DNA of 64,000 bases from Corythucha ciliata (lineage: Eukaryota > Arthropoda > Insecta > Hemiptera > Tingidae), in assembly GCA_038030265.1 (NCBI GenBank), contig CM075943.1, positions 33,914,001-33,978,000 of the forward strand, in the 5' to 3' direction. The translations under genes were made by a program, and so were the position numbers. Below the pieces are notes generated by a model. The model was not told where the DNA came from. It saw only the letters and a list, made by a program, of their open reading frames with translations, and ran no database searches. Of the stretch, positions 43,931 through 55,880 are shown in pieces (the first letter of the stretch is position 1; every line of letters begins with the position of its first letter).

Positions 43931-44336
43931 TATACGAATAAATAAAAACTTACCTCCGTGCTCCGTATAAAATGAAATCACATGTGATTTCTCGTACCAA
44001 ACAATTCGCAAGGTTCGAGAGACGAGGATGACGCGAGCTCTTCGAGTCCAAAACGAAAACAAAACGACCATATGATAAACTATTTAGTCTGTATCAATTT
44101 AACACTGCGGATGCGAAATCGCATCGAGTTCGAGACGACCAAAACGACCCGTGTGTAGACGGTTTTATAACATACGAGAAAAATCACTTCGAGTTCGAGA
44201 CGAGAACGAGACGACCCATGTGTGGAACAAATTCATTTACATTGAAAACAATGTTAAATAGTAAATCGCGTCGAGCATTTCGACTCCGCGTCGAGTTCGA
44301 GCCGAGTACGAGACGACCCGTGTGTGGAGGGCCTTA

Positions 44337-45202
44337 GACGAATCTTTCCGAGTACAGAATGGAAGCGTGTTGAGTTCTTTATAACTTTTACCTAATACAT
44401 TTTTTAATATACCTCTGAGTTTTCGAGATACACGTCTCTGAAAAGTGACCTTGCATCGTGGTTGGGAAACAATCTCCCACCAATGAAATTTATGGGGAAG
44501 AAAGGGGAAGGGGGATAACTGGTTCCTGTGACAACCCCCCCCCCCTGCACCAGATCAGGAGCTGAAATCCATATTCTCCCGCTGTACAGGGGCGAGTGCG
44601 AATCAAGATGTGGTGGCAAGAAGGCCGGAATATTCTGCTTCAGCAGCAACTCCCAGGTGAAGTGCACCAATACAAAGGCGTAGCAATAGCCCCTTTAGCC
44701 CTCGGAGGCGCCGAGATCACGGTATTTTCCCCCATCTTCCTATTTATGTAACTGATATAACTAAGAACAATCGTTCGAAATTTTAAAAAAGAAAGATTAA
44801 CTGACTGCTCAGCTAAACATTGGGGTACGGCGCAGTGCTGCTATTCTCCCAGTCCTCTGTAGTCAGATTAGTCGACAAAAGTGCAGTAAAAATGAATGTT
44901 TCAAATCAAAAAATAATTTAATTACCTAAAGTTAATTTTAACATTCACTAACTATTGACAATTTCTGATGAGAACTTCCTGCAATAAACGTCAAAATCTC
45001 CTTCTTATTCAGTCCTAAGCTTGAACTTGAAGGGGCGCCAAAGGCTAGTTTTGCAGGAAGGGGGGGGGGAGAATTTTCACAACGTCACATTTCAGGGGCG
45101 TATATCTCGAAAACTGTTGGGAATTTAAAAAAAAATGTAAATGGAGTAAAAGTTGAAGAGAATGAGCTTCCATTCTCTGCCTATACGTTTTCGTCCAGCT
45201 AA
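44337..45202. other. No supported gene
   Basis: C run near 44527 and G run near 45061. The frame at 44404-44670 lacks a recognisable domain. Confidence 0.4.
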
Positions 45203-45350
45203 GGCCCATTTTCACCAACAAAATTGATCTCGTTTAAAGTTGATCGTGATTAGTTGCCTATAGCGACCCATACGAATTTTGATACAAGTGTTTACATTGT
45301 AATCGTGATTAGTTGTTGATCTTGGTTCAAGAAGTTGGTGAAATCGGGCC
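45203..45350. mobile_element. 148-bp MITE with GGCCCATTTTCACCAAC ends
   Basis: The left end GGCCCATTTTCACCAAC and right end GTTGGTGAAATCGGGCC are inverted repeats. Inside them GATCGTGATTAGTTG and its complement AACTAATCACGATT also pair. The end sequence resembles the 3268-3401 element. Target duplication is not clear (TAA left, TTG right). Confidence 0.7.
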
Positions 45351-46011
45351 TTGGACTCGCCGTTTTTGAGATACAGGCGAAAAATCACGAAAAAGTACAT
45401 TTAAACAACCCCCTTCTCTTCGGGGCAGGTGGTTCAGCTCGGGACATTATTAGACGATGATCAGGAGACCCTCCCGTCCACATTCTCGCAAAAAAAAAAA
45501 AAATCCCATATTCATTGCATTATTTATTTTGCATTATTCGGCTCTGATTGACTGGACTAATGTTCTCTCTCAAAATCAGACTAATGGACTCTTTCAAAAT
45601 CAGATTTTTTGGCTTTAGCTGTTTCTGAAATCAATTTCGCTGGTTTGCCTCATTCGAAAAACTGAATTAGCTCATTCAAAACCAAATTATGCCATTTTGG
45701 CTTTTACAAAACCTGTTTTGTATAACCTGTTGTGGATTTTGTTCCTTCAAATCCCAACGGAGAACTTGCCAATTTTTTTTTATTCGCTCATGGCGTTCTT
45801 TGATAGAAGTTATTGAGGAAAGAGTAGGAAAAGTAAAAAAAATCGCTCGGGAAATATTTTGAACTAATTTTTAAAATGTTAGGTTTCGATAGAAGTGACC
45901 TTGTGACGTTAGAGAACCTTTAAAACACATGGTACGGCAACACGGATTTCAGTTTCGAGACCTGGGTGGGGTTCGGCTTAGCTTATCCCTCGGAGTATGA
46001 CTCCCAAAGGC
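45351..46011. other. Degenerate minisatellite and unassigned sequence
   Basis: At 45590-45730 loosely repeated words (CAGATTTTTTGGCTTTAGCTG, CTGAATTAGCTCATTCAAAACC, CCATTTTGGCTTTTACAAAACC) occur about every 45 bp. The rest shows nothing supported. Confidence 0.4.
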
Positions 46012-46175
46012 GTCTCCGTGGCGCAATTGGCAGCGTGCTGGACTGGTAATCCAGAGGTCGCGGGTTCAAATCCCGCTGGGGAGCCATTTTTCTCGAAACT
46101 CGAATCGTGTTGGGCTATGCCCTTCCATCGTCGTCCGGTTAACATCAGTTTAATTAATTTATTAATTAAATGAAA
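46012..46175 (+). mobile_element. tRNA-derived SINE, copy 1 (tRNA-Thr-like head)
   Basis: 46012-46084 folds as a cloverleaf. The D arm begins GCGC, the anticodon stem is CTGGA/TCCAG with loop CTGGTAA (anticodon GGT, Thr), and the T arm is GCGGG/CCCGC around TTCAAAT. The acceptor stem pairs at six of seven positions. A-box and B-box (GGTTCAAATCC) are intact. A short body follows (CGAAACTCGAATCGTGTTGG, GCTATGCCCTTCC, TCGTCGTC) and an AT-rich tail (TTAATTAATTTATTAATTAA). The same head, body and tail occur at 60262-60440, which is why I call a SINE and not a functional tRNA gene. GGT is also rarely used as a Thr anticodon in animals. Confidence 0.8.
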
Positions 46176-46759
46176 AAGTCTTAATTCGCGGCTAAAATTT
46201 ATAACTTGGTGGCTAAAACTTGAAAAAAGAATAATTAATTAATCACTACATATTAGGCATAATTCCTTCTTTATTCAGATAGATTTTGGCCTCGGGCTCT
46301 GATTGGTGTTGGTCCGCCACTGCCGCGCATACAATATACAAATAAATGTGAATACATCAATGTATACATGTTATGTTAGTATAAATACATCGAAAGTATA
46401 AATGACCCTTTGGCAGACATGACACAGTCATGGTGCCTTCTTCTCGCCCTGGCTGGGAGCCCTTGAGGGCACGATGCCATCAGGACATCAGTCATGTTGC
46501 CATTTGGACTGCGGTATCGGTATATACTCCCTCGGTCCCTCCAATATTTTCGTTGTCTTACTATAGTCTGGGGATGATGACATGCAGGGATCGTGTCTAT
46601 GATTAGTTGACAGGAACTAATTAGATTTGTCCAGATCGTTAAAAACCATTTGTAGGAGGACAACGGGAATAGGGAAGTGAATAGGATTTTGGTTGGTCTT
46701 AACATCATTTAATATCTTGAAGGTTTGTCAGTGACTTGGTTCCGTGGAGTAGCCTGAAA

Positions 46760-46837
46760 ACGAGGAAGACGAGATAAAGTTAACGAGGAAGACGAGATAA
46801 AGTTAACGAGGAAGACGAGATAAAGTTAACGAGGAAG
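46760..46837. repeat. 23-bp tandem repeat, 3.4 copies
   Basis: The unit ACGAGGAAGACGAGATAAAGTTA starts at 46760, 46783 and 46806 without mismatch, with a partial unit at 46829. Perfect copies imply recent expansion. Confidence 0.95.
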
Positions 46838-49800
46838 CCTCGCGCCTTTGAGATTTAGCCAGTTAAAGGCTTAAAATCTGAATAGAAAGAATTTAAACGA
46901 TGCTTTTTAGGACTGTTTAATAATTTACATAATTTCTCCGTAATAACCGCAGCAAAATGAATGAGCATCACTTTATTGCAACTCCTGATATTATAAGCCG
47001 CAATAATGAGTCGGATTAATTAAAAGCCTTCCGAATCATTTTCCTAGGCCACTTTTTCATAGTAAAAGAGCTGCCATTCCCACATGGCATGCCGGGTAAC
47101 AGTAAAAAAAGCTGAAGCCGAAACAATTATTTGCTTGATTTATAGCCAAAGGAGGGAAACTACATTATAAATTCACTATATTTATTATGAAAAAGCATGG
47201 GGTGTTTTAGTTGTTTTTGGATTGTCAAATCTATACTAAAACCCCCGATTGAAACAATGTAGCTGCTTAATTACGAAATTATTTTAGAATTCTACAATTT
47301 ATATTAAAAGAATCTATTCGTAAATAATTTGTGTTAGTGTCAATTTTTCACACCGTTGGGAGAATGAGTGGAAAAAGGTTCGATAACGCTAAGGAATGAG
47401 AAATCTTAGTCGCAACAGAAGGATGATCTTAAAAGAAGATATTGCGCGGAAAAATCTTGCGATCATACCAAGTCTCAGTGTCCTTGCTGCTTTTTATAAA
47501 TTACTGCGAGCGGGAAAGGCGATCAAAACAAAGCTTCATGTATCATTGCCGTCATTAGCATAAATATATACGCATAATGAGAAAACCAGACTGGGGAGGG
47601 AGACCTTCACGATAACTTAAAGAATATCGCTAATAAATAGAAAATATCCTGTCCTCTCAATAAAAATGGAGAGCGTCTTGATGATTTCTTAGCTTCTCAA
47701 CAAAAACTGAGGGACCTCCGATTTCCGAATCATTATTTATTCACTTCCTTCATGGGTGGTTCGTGTTCCTGTTCATGCATACGATGTAATTTTTTACGAA
47801 ATAGAAAACAAATATGGATAGAGAACGCTCAGAACATCCTACCATAAGTGGTCATTAGCCCTATGAAACACGATATTTTTATAAAGGAAACGCAACATCT
47901 CATCTCTTTTTTTGTTTTAGTGAGCTATCAAGCTATCATGTCGGTTTCCAGTCGCTTAGCACTTTGATGTAAATCTTAAAAGAGAACGATTACAGCCAAA
48001 GAGGAACAGCTATATGATCCATCGAATAATTATTGCTTGGCGACGCAAAGGAGTGAGGGGAAGGGAACTTTCGATATTTGAAGAGATGCTATCTGAGTAC
48101 TTCACACGTGAGGAGAGGAGGTGCATCCGACGATTAACAGTCGAAAACACCCTAATTGACCTTATCACAACTTCGTGTTTGATGACTTAATCTGCGCACA
48201 AAAACACTACTTTGGTCTGGTCCTGAATTCACTTCTTTCCCCGCACTCGCTCTACCATGAAAAGTAGAACGTTGCGTCAAGTCAAATACTCGGGCGAGAA
48301 AACTGGACGACTCCATTCGTATTACCGACAAACAAGCTGCCTTTGTTTTTCAAAGAAAAGGACAAGAGCGTGAACGAAGGAAAAAACACAAAAATAAGAT
48401 GAATTTGCCTTTAAGTTGGGACCTAAATGTGAAGTGGTTTCCCATAGTACCGATCGTTTGCTCGGCTGTCCTATAAAAACAAATATAAAAATGTCTATGC
48501 TTGTGCTCTGATAGAAGTGCCGAAGAATTTCTAGTCATAATATTAAGGGTCACTTACCTCGAACTTTCTCGAATTCTTTACGCGTTTCTGAAATCAAGCA
48601 CAACGACAAAAACAACAAAACAAATGAAATTTCTTTGGGTAACGCAAGGTTAGCGCTATCATTGTAGTTGTGGGAATGAGTGAGCGGGGCATCGTGGCAA
48701 AGCTTGAATTTTGTCTCTCTCATTTCGAAGAAATCTTAGAATGATGTCCGAGCGATTTAAGTAGCAGCATAGTCTCTACGGGCGGGCAGACTTCCAGTCA
48801 AGTCTGACTAATCACTTAAAAAGAAGCTTACCATGCATTCCACCCGATGAGATGGTGGCAGGGGGAGAAAAATCGAACTAGCAGCCTTGATCGGAGCAGT
48901 CTGAAGAAATCAATTTAAACCTGAAAGCAAATATTTTTTTTATCCCCTGTCGAGAGATGTCTTTCGTGGGGTTGTTAGAAGAAAAAGCGTTAGTGAGAAT
49001 GTGCTGCATAACAGCTGGCTCATCAAGTAGTAAACAACTAATCTCGTTAGTTTTTTTATTAAAGCGCCGGGAACTCAGAGGAAAGCTGTAAAGAATACAG
49101 GATTAACAGAGAAGGATGACAATCCACTGGCTATTTCATTAATAGATCCCCCTCGAGATAAAACAATCAGCCATGATTTAAACGCTTGTTTTAAAACGTC
49201 CAGCGAACATATGACACAACTTTTCATGTATCGCAAAGGGGTATAGGAAAGCCATCGTTTTGCAATAATCCATAATAAACAAAACGCCTTTTTTGGGCCT
49301 GAATTTAATTAGCAATCAATTCCACCTAGTTTTAATTACTAACTTAAAACCGTCACTTCGCGCGTAGCTGAAGTCGTTAAAATCACGACTCTTCTTATTT
49401 ATCATTCTATGAAATCTTTCCAATGTGTTCGCCTGGTGCTGTTTTACGACTGACGTCGCAGCATTACAAAGCGAGATTCTCGCTACCTTCGACAACTTTC
49501 GCGGTAAATTACAACGAGTGAGCTATAAAAGTGGAAATAAAATAAATGCGAGAGGAGGGGGTGATAAACTAGATGAATGAAGAGTAAGAATACAAAAAAT
49601 CAAAAATTCCACCAAACGAGGAACGATATAATTGAAGGTGCGACACAAATTAATTATGACAAGGTTATGAATCGGTTCTTTTGTATATGACGTGTACAAA
49701 AACAGGATTTCTCGAAGTTGCTCGTTATGCACCCTGCACTGCAGCCACCACTTACCGCCAAACACCTCCCTATAACTGAAGTAAAATGGCTATTTTATTC

Positions 49801-50100
49801 GTTAAGAGAAATTCACAGGAATAAAATTAATATTCAGATCCTCTTGTTCGGGTTGCCTTCCCTCAGTATCGTTGCGTCAAATCCAAGATTTTAAGTTTCA
49901 ATTAAGGCTAGTTACGTTAGAAATCGAAGGTCGCAAAAAATCCGGTAAATCTGAATTTTTAGTATGTTGTCAGGGGAGGTGTACCACTAGTGTAAATCAA
50001 AGTTTGCAGGTTCGAAAACCCTGTGCTAACTTCAGGGTGCTCAAAAAACCTCGACATTTTCGGACTTGTTTAGGATTTTGGCTTATATCTCCCTGAAAAA
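46838..50100. other. Repeat-poor stretch, no supported gene
   Basis: No TE signature, few low-complexity runs, many TAATTA-type words. The frames at 48350-48553 and 49523-49765 have no domain. It looks like unique intergenic or intronic DNA. Confidence 0.4.
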
Positions 50101-50104
50101 GCAT

Positions 50105-50500
50105 CCTACGAAAAGAGTCACTATTATCCTTATGAAAGTAAACCAAATGTTCTAAATTTTGAGCCCATGTGGAGCTCTATAGCTCTAGTAGTTCACCAGT
50201 TATCGTGAAAAAACGAAAATAAGACAAATAATTTTTTTTTTCAATTTTAAGAATCCTACTACTTTAGCTTAAATTGAAGCTCATCTTTACTACAATTTCG
50301 TCTCTCACGACTTCTTCTTAAGATCATTTCTTTAGCAGGTATATCTCACGCGAGATAATCAAAACTTAAAATTCGCAATTTTGGGGAAAAATACCTATTT
50401 TGAAGGGGCTTACCTTGGGATCAACTGGACTTACAGAGCTCCACCTAGGCTCAAAACTAAGCAAATTTTGACTACTCTAAAAAGTATTTCATAGAATGCC
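50105..50500. repeat. Diverged foldback
   Basis: TTTTGAGCCCATGTGGAGCTCT (50157) is mirrored by AGAGCTCCACCTAGGCTCAAAA (50436). The outer flanks (AAAGCATCCTACGAAAA and TTTCATAGAATGCCC) also pair loosely. The arms are old and the ends unclear. Confidence 0.5.
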
Positions 50501-50754
50501 CTTCCCCCGTGCCATTCGGCTGTTCTTGGGGGCTATAGTCCTATCACGGCTAGAATTGAGATAAAGCTCTAGTTCGAGGTTTCTCTGCGGCTTGTTCCCT
50601 GGGCTTCATATGATAAAAGTGTGTAAAACGCGTGCGTGGGGTAAAATTTGAGGACAGCGAGTGAGACTTCGCCGTCGCTGACCGTGTCGTGGCTGGCATA
50701 GTCCGGGGTCCAAGTCCTCAAAGAACAATTGAGTTCGGAATTAGAAACCCAAAA

Positions 50755-50965
50755 CACGCAATTACACTATAATGAAGACCCGAAAATTGCATTTGTGCAG
50801 GGGATTAAAAGCTGAAACTCGCCATTTTGCGGATAATCAGCCATGCAGGAAATTTTCAATTTCGCGTGAGGTGTATTGGTCAGGCTTTTGCCTCTCGTCG
50901 GCCTGTGTTCCACCGCCTCAATAAATGTCCTCGAAACTTGCAATTTTGCTTAAATTAAGATCAAA
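50755..50965. repeat. Degenerate minisatellite, CGAAACTTGCAATTTTGC type
   Basis: Words such as CCCGAAAATTGCATTTGTGC, GAAACTCGCCATTTTGCGG, GGAAATTTTCAATTTCGCG and CGAAACTTGCAATTTTGC recur at about 35-60 bp. Confidence 0.5.
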
Positions 50966-51196
50966 ACCTTGCCCATTACTCCCATTAGTTATAATTAAGT
51001 CACTTAACGTATCAATGTCGCGGACATTTTAGCTCCAGTAATTTACGTACAAAATCTGTAATCGTCTTTGAGAGCACGCGAAATAAATATAAGTGAAAAA
51101 AAGGGACAGTACTCAATTGATAAATTCAGCTGGTCGCGGATAAAACGCACGTAAGGAGCCGCCGTTTCGTAAGATTTTCTCTTTTCCCGAGTGGCG

Positions 51197-51464
51197 TCAA
51201 GGCTCTTCCTTGCACTTCAGGCCAATCAATTGCGCCGAGGCTACCCGTCCGTGTGCAGAGAAATTGTTGAAGCCCCAGAAAACAAGCCAAATCCATCGTA
51301 AGAACTCTTCAATGGCTCGTCTGATCGGAAACTCTTTGTCAAATTCAAATGTTGTTAATTGTCCCAAATTGTTTCGATTTGAGCCGGACGTGGAGCTCCT
51401 TGGACCAATGCCGCCGGTTTCCACCATAAACACCAAAAACACTGAGGGTCTACGTTTGGTTTAA
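51197..51464. other. Short interval open on both strands, unknown
   Basis: About 250 bp, GC-richer than its neighbours in parts, is open on the plus strand (51210-51464, ending LLGPMPPVSTINTKN...) and on the minus strand (51197-51442). I recognise neither product. It might be an exon, a decayed gene or an insertion, and the coding strand is undecided. Confidence 0.3.
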
Positions 51465-54400
51465 TTTACCTGGTCTTCCCACCAAAGTGTTTGCACTTTG
51501 TTTTTCAATGTACTTCATTAATGCCCTTCTCAAAGCTCGGCTAAGGTATGGCAGTTGTTATCTCCTTGTAGCCAATTCCTTTTCTCCTCACAGAATATTT
51601 TTTGTATAAAAAGTTTTTTCAAATTCCTCGCTATTACCGTTTTTCTCTTCTTATCGAATCGCATCGTCGCAAAATCTTCTCCATAAACGGCTCTTTTCTC
51701 TTTTTGCTGATGCTTTCAGGCAAAGGACTTCTTCTTCCAAGAGTATCGGAAAGAAAAATGAGTGTATTAGGCAAGAAGGTGTTAAGTTAGTTAATATTGT
51801 CAGCGAAGATCAGATTATATTCCTCGCCTTTTGAGTCAAATGCGAATACCCTCAACACTCATAGCCATTAGCATACTGCTGTTCCCTTTGTGACTTTTTT
51901 TTTTCATATATATTTATCTTGAGTGTTCAAAAGGGTTGGGAGGAATTATATGGGTCTAATTTAACTGATGCTATCGATACAATTGGATTTTTAACAGTCG
52001 TTATTGTTCGCACTGTGACGTGATAAAGGAAACCGTTTCACAGGAGAGGATGTTCTCTTTTAAAACCCATCCTTCTCAATCATAACGAGGGGATGGAAAA
52101 ATCTGATAAGGAGCATCAGAATTAACGGCGTCCTCTTTCCCCGACTTGGAAGAATTTAAATAACATTGCCCCTTCGAAAGATCGCTTTTAATGAACTTTT
52201 AAATCGCCTCTAGCTATCCCTTCAGAACGGTAAAAATAACAAATAATGAACTATGTAAAGAGTCATAATTCACCGGCACGAGAAGGGCATTCAAAATGTT
52301 TCAGGAAAAATAGAAGCCACAAAGGGACGGTGTTTGAAATAAGTCGAAAGTAGGTGGTAATGAGATTGATGGTTTGAAAACTCTCACCGTCTTGTTATAG
52401 CCCTGGATCTTGGCGTGGGCTGGGATTTGAATCATACTCGCGTTATCAAGGAAGCGTCGGGGAAGCAAATTAAAAACTCGTGTTAATTTGTATTCTAAGC
52501 TTCCCATAAAATTTATTCTTTATGGTTTTTTGAGGAAATATAGTGCTGGTGGGGGGGGGGGGACGATTCGTGTAAGATGTTTTCTTTTAATCAACCGGGG
52601 AGGTCTGATGTCACGGATCATTAAGAAGTTCTATATTGACGTCCCACAATGAATGAAACTGGACGGATGTCTAAAATTTAAATCTAAAGTGACACGAAAC
52701 GACTCAAATAGAAGTGCGTTGTCACCCCCCTTTTGGGTGGGACCGGTCAATTTACTGCCTTGGAGGTTTCACCTTAATACTTTTTTAAATCTTGACTAGC
52801 GTCGAACTCATTTATTCACTTTTGTTTATAGATGAGCGATTTAGTTTCAAGATGTATTTATTCCCCAGAGGGCAAAGTAAATAAAAATAGAAAGTGTATT
52901 AGGGATAGACTGTTGTTCAGTATAATCCTATTGTCGGTTTCCTTTACTTAAAACATCCCACCCACTTGTATTAAAGCTACTTTTTTTCTTCTATTTTATT
53001 TTTTAAGCAGGCAATTTACTCGTTTTTAGATACAAGCACAAGGTAATTATGAGATGAAGGCCTTCGACCAACTAAACGACCATAAATCTTCAACCTTTCA
53101 CCAAAAACAGTTTGATATGTAAATAACATTGTACCCAACGTTAAAAAAAAATAGGCCACTTTTCTTGCCAAACGGTCTTTCCAGCTCCAATTATGTCATT
53201 ACGATACCTGTAATTTGTCGGTCTCGAGCAAAACCCACCAAGCCGGAGTCTGACAAACTCAAAAGTCATGCAAAAAGAAGCCTCGGAATTCAATGTTTAA
53301 TGGAATACGAGTAGAACATGAGGAATAAGTAGCTTTAAGCCCGCTCGCTATAAAATCGCATTATAATTCAAAACGCTAAGCCTCACCAGCCACTGAATAA
53401 AATCCGAGTAACATTCAATTTGTGACATTCCAAGGCAATTTATTTGCCGTTGCACCGCGTGAGGTCCTCAGGAGTTTTGCACCCCCGCCCACCACCAAGC
53501 CACCAACAGTCCAAAAACTGTATGGTCTCACAAAAACACATCGTTAGACCCATTAAATTTAAAAAGTTACATCTTTGAGCGTGTATTGTATCCTGTGAAA
53601 AATGTGATTTTTGACTGGAAAAATGAAGCTTCAAATTGTTTATTTTATTGTCGTTACCAACTTGTCGGACGCGAAAGGAGCGCCTTCGTGCGTGTAGGAG
53701 TTTTTGAGTGCGATAAAATGTAACTTCGAAGATAGCCAGGTTTTAAATTTCTGGTTTGAACACGATTTGATCCTGAAAATCTTTCGCTTCTTAAAAAATA
53801 TTGTCCTTGTCCACAGGGACTTCGTAATTCGATTGTCTGAAATATAAAGAGAACAAATGAAATACACGTATGCGAAGAGAGATAAAAATCTTACTGTTCC
53901 GCGTGAAATAATTTGAGTCTCTCATGCAAAAATAAATCTTGGGGGAATGTGTTAGAGTAAACGTGGCGGTGATGGTTGGGGGAGGGATGACAATGCCATG
54001 TTCATAATTGCAGAAACCGTCGTCATTCTGAGAGCTTGAAGAAACGTGGTTGGTCTCCCCACTCATTTTTTTTTTTTTATTCATCACAGCTTCATTGACT
54101 GACTGAGAGAGGATTAGAAAGGGGGAGGTTTGCATTATTCATCAAGTCCGATATCTGTGAAAGCTCAAGCTTTGAATGAGACATAAAACGTACGCGGTTT
54201 TTCTATAACCAGCAGGTGCTCATGAGTCTCCTCGTCTGCTCCTTTGCCAATCTAATTTTTCTCTTACAAGGAAAAGAAAAAAAAAAAACCCTCAGGCTTT
54301 TAATGGAGATGTTCAAGAAGTATGCAGTATTTGAAAGCAAAATTGTCTTAATTAACTGTTTTGAAGAAGTAAATTTACTCCGAAGGAATTTATTTGCATT

Positions 54401-55214
54401 TGCCGCTACCCACGCCTGTTGCCCTTTTCGTCAGCTGTGCATAAATCTTATTGTGAATTTCCAGCCACCGGTCTCTGGGGAGGAGAAGATTCGCTGGGTT
54501 TAAAAGCCGGTCAAGTTTGGTTTATGCCAATGCAGGAGACGTCGTCTTCTTCATCCGTGACTGGGAGGGTACTAACGATTCCTTAACAGGTGGTCTTTTG
54601 CCTTTGCATATAAAGCGCGTCATTTTTTTTAAAGTCCCCGCATTTTTTATGTTTCCATTTTATTCATAATTTTTCGAGGAAAAAATCTCATCTGCCTCCC
54701 TCCCACCCTCCTCAATTACATTATCCTAGACAATTTGCGTAGACGTTACACGCTTTTTAAACACTTTCTATGTTTGGAAAGATGAAAACAAGATTAATGA
54801 CTTTATCATTAGTGCAAAAAATTAATTAGTCGGATTGCTAATTAATCTGCCTATCTCTTTTCTTTCACACAACACAAAGCAGACACATAACTCTGCCGCG
54901 AGTGGGATTCCAGGTCGTCTTGTTCTCATCTGTTCTAGTATAAAACTATATTCTATATGGCTCTGAATAGTTTTCCATATTATAGTGCTCTATTATTCCC
55001 CCTCCACGTTCAATGAAATATCATTGCAAATTCTCGTTGGTACTAAAATGTCAAGGGCATGTAGGTGGACGTGAGAGATCAAAATGCGATCGAGTTGAAC
55101 GCGACTATTCAAAGGATCAACGGAAACTTTTGATCTTGCGCCTGAGCAACTATATGTATATCAAAATTGCAGGGATCAGGGGTGGAAATCACTATGAGGC
55201 CCCTTAGTGCCTTT
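51465..55214. other. Repeat-poor stretch, no supported gene
   Basis: Unique-looking AT-rich DNA with a G run near 52551. Frames at 52301-52507, 53440-53634, 53791-54135 and 54216-54503 have no domain I recognise. Confidence 0.4.
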
Positions 55215-55880
55215 TCTCATTTCTTAACCTCGAATTAGAGATTTTTCTCTATTTTAGCCGTGAAAAATTACGTTTTCTCAATTTTAGCCGCAAGTTATTA
55301 GAAATTTTTGCCCGTTTAGCCATTTAGCGGCTAATTTTGATTTTAGCCGAATTTGTCTCCAGAAACCACGAATTAGCGGCCCTCTTTCTGACAATTTTAT
55401 CAGCCGCGCAGTGCCTGTTCTAGATTATTGCCCGCGAATTAAAGCTTTTTCTCTGCTTTAGACTATTTTAAATTTTATTCGTAAGTTGGCAGTTTTATCC
55501 TCAATTTTTGCCAGGAATAATTACTGCTTTTGCTTGATTTTAGCCGCGTTTGCCTCCAGAAACGGCGAATTGGCGTTTTCTTTGTTTTTGTTTTTTGTTT
55601 GTTTTCAATTTTAACCACAAATCAACGACATTTATAAATTTTTATCCGCGAATGAGAGATTTTCTCCACTTCAGCAAATTTACGTTTTTCTTAGGTTTAG
55701 CCGTGAATTATAATTTTTAAAAATAGCCTGTAATTAGCAATTTTTCCAAACCACGAATTGACGTTTTTTCTCAACTTTATACCAGTGAATTAACGCTGTT
55801 CTCTATTTCAGCTGCCATGAATTTTCGATTTTCCCAAAGCCGTGAAATGGCAATTTTCACCTATCTAGCCAGAAATTATC
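55215..55880 (+). repeat. AATTAGCG array upstream of copy B
   Basis: About 18 degenerate units (TTTTCTCAATTTTAGCCGCAA, CCACGAATTAGCGG). Twice they carry the longer phrase CTCCAGAAAC(C/G)(A/G)CGAATT (55362, 55555), also seen at 20560. Confidence 0.8.

Larger units (their letters stand above)
38742..44333. mobile_element. PIF/Harbinger-like element hosting two other elements
   Basis: The left end GGCCCTCCACACACGGGTCG continues TCTCGTTTTCGTCTCGAACTCG. The right end is the reverse complement, closing with GTGTGTGGAGGGCC. TTA lies immediately outside both ends (38739-38741 and 44334-44336), the 3-bp TWA duplication typical of PIF/Harbinger. The inner right region (about 44120-44330) repeats the GAGTTCGAGACGA...GACGACCCGTGTGTG motif about three times. 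Without the two inserted elements (39180-41692 and 42638-43930) the length is about 1.8 kb. A MADF-domain fragment lies inside on the minus strand. No DDE transposase of this superfamily is seen. Confidence 0.85.

Noticed and set aside
46012..46084. Functional tRNA-Thr gene
   Set aside because: The cloverleaf is good, but the rare GGT anticodon, a mismatch at the first acceptor pair and a shared downstream body at 60.3 kb favour a SINE. A real tRNA gene is not fully excluded.
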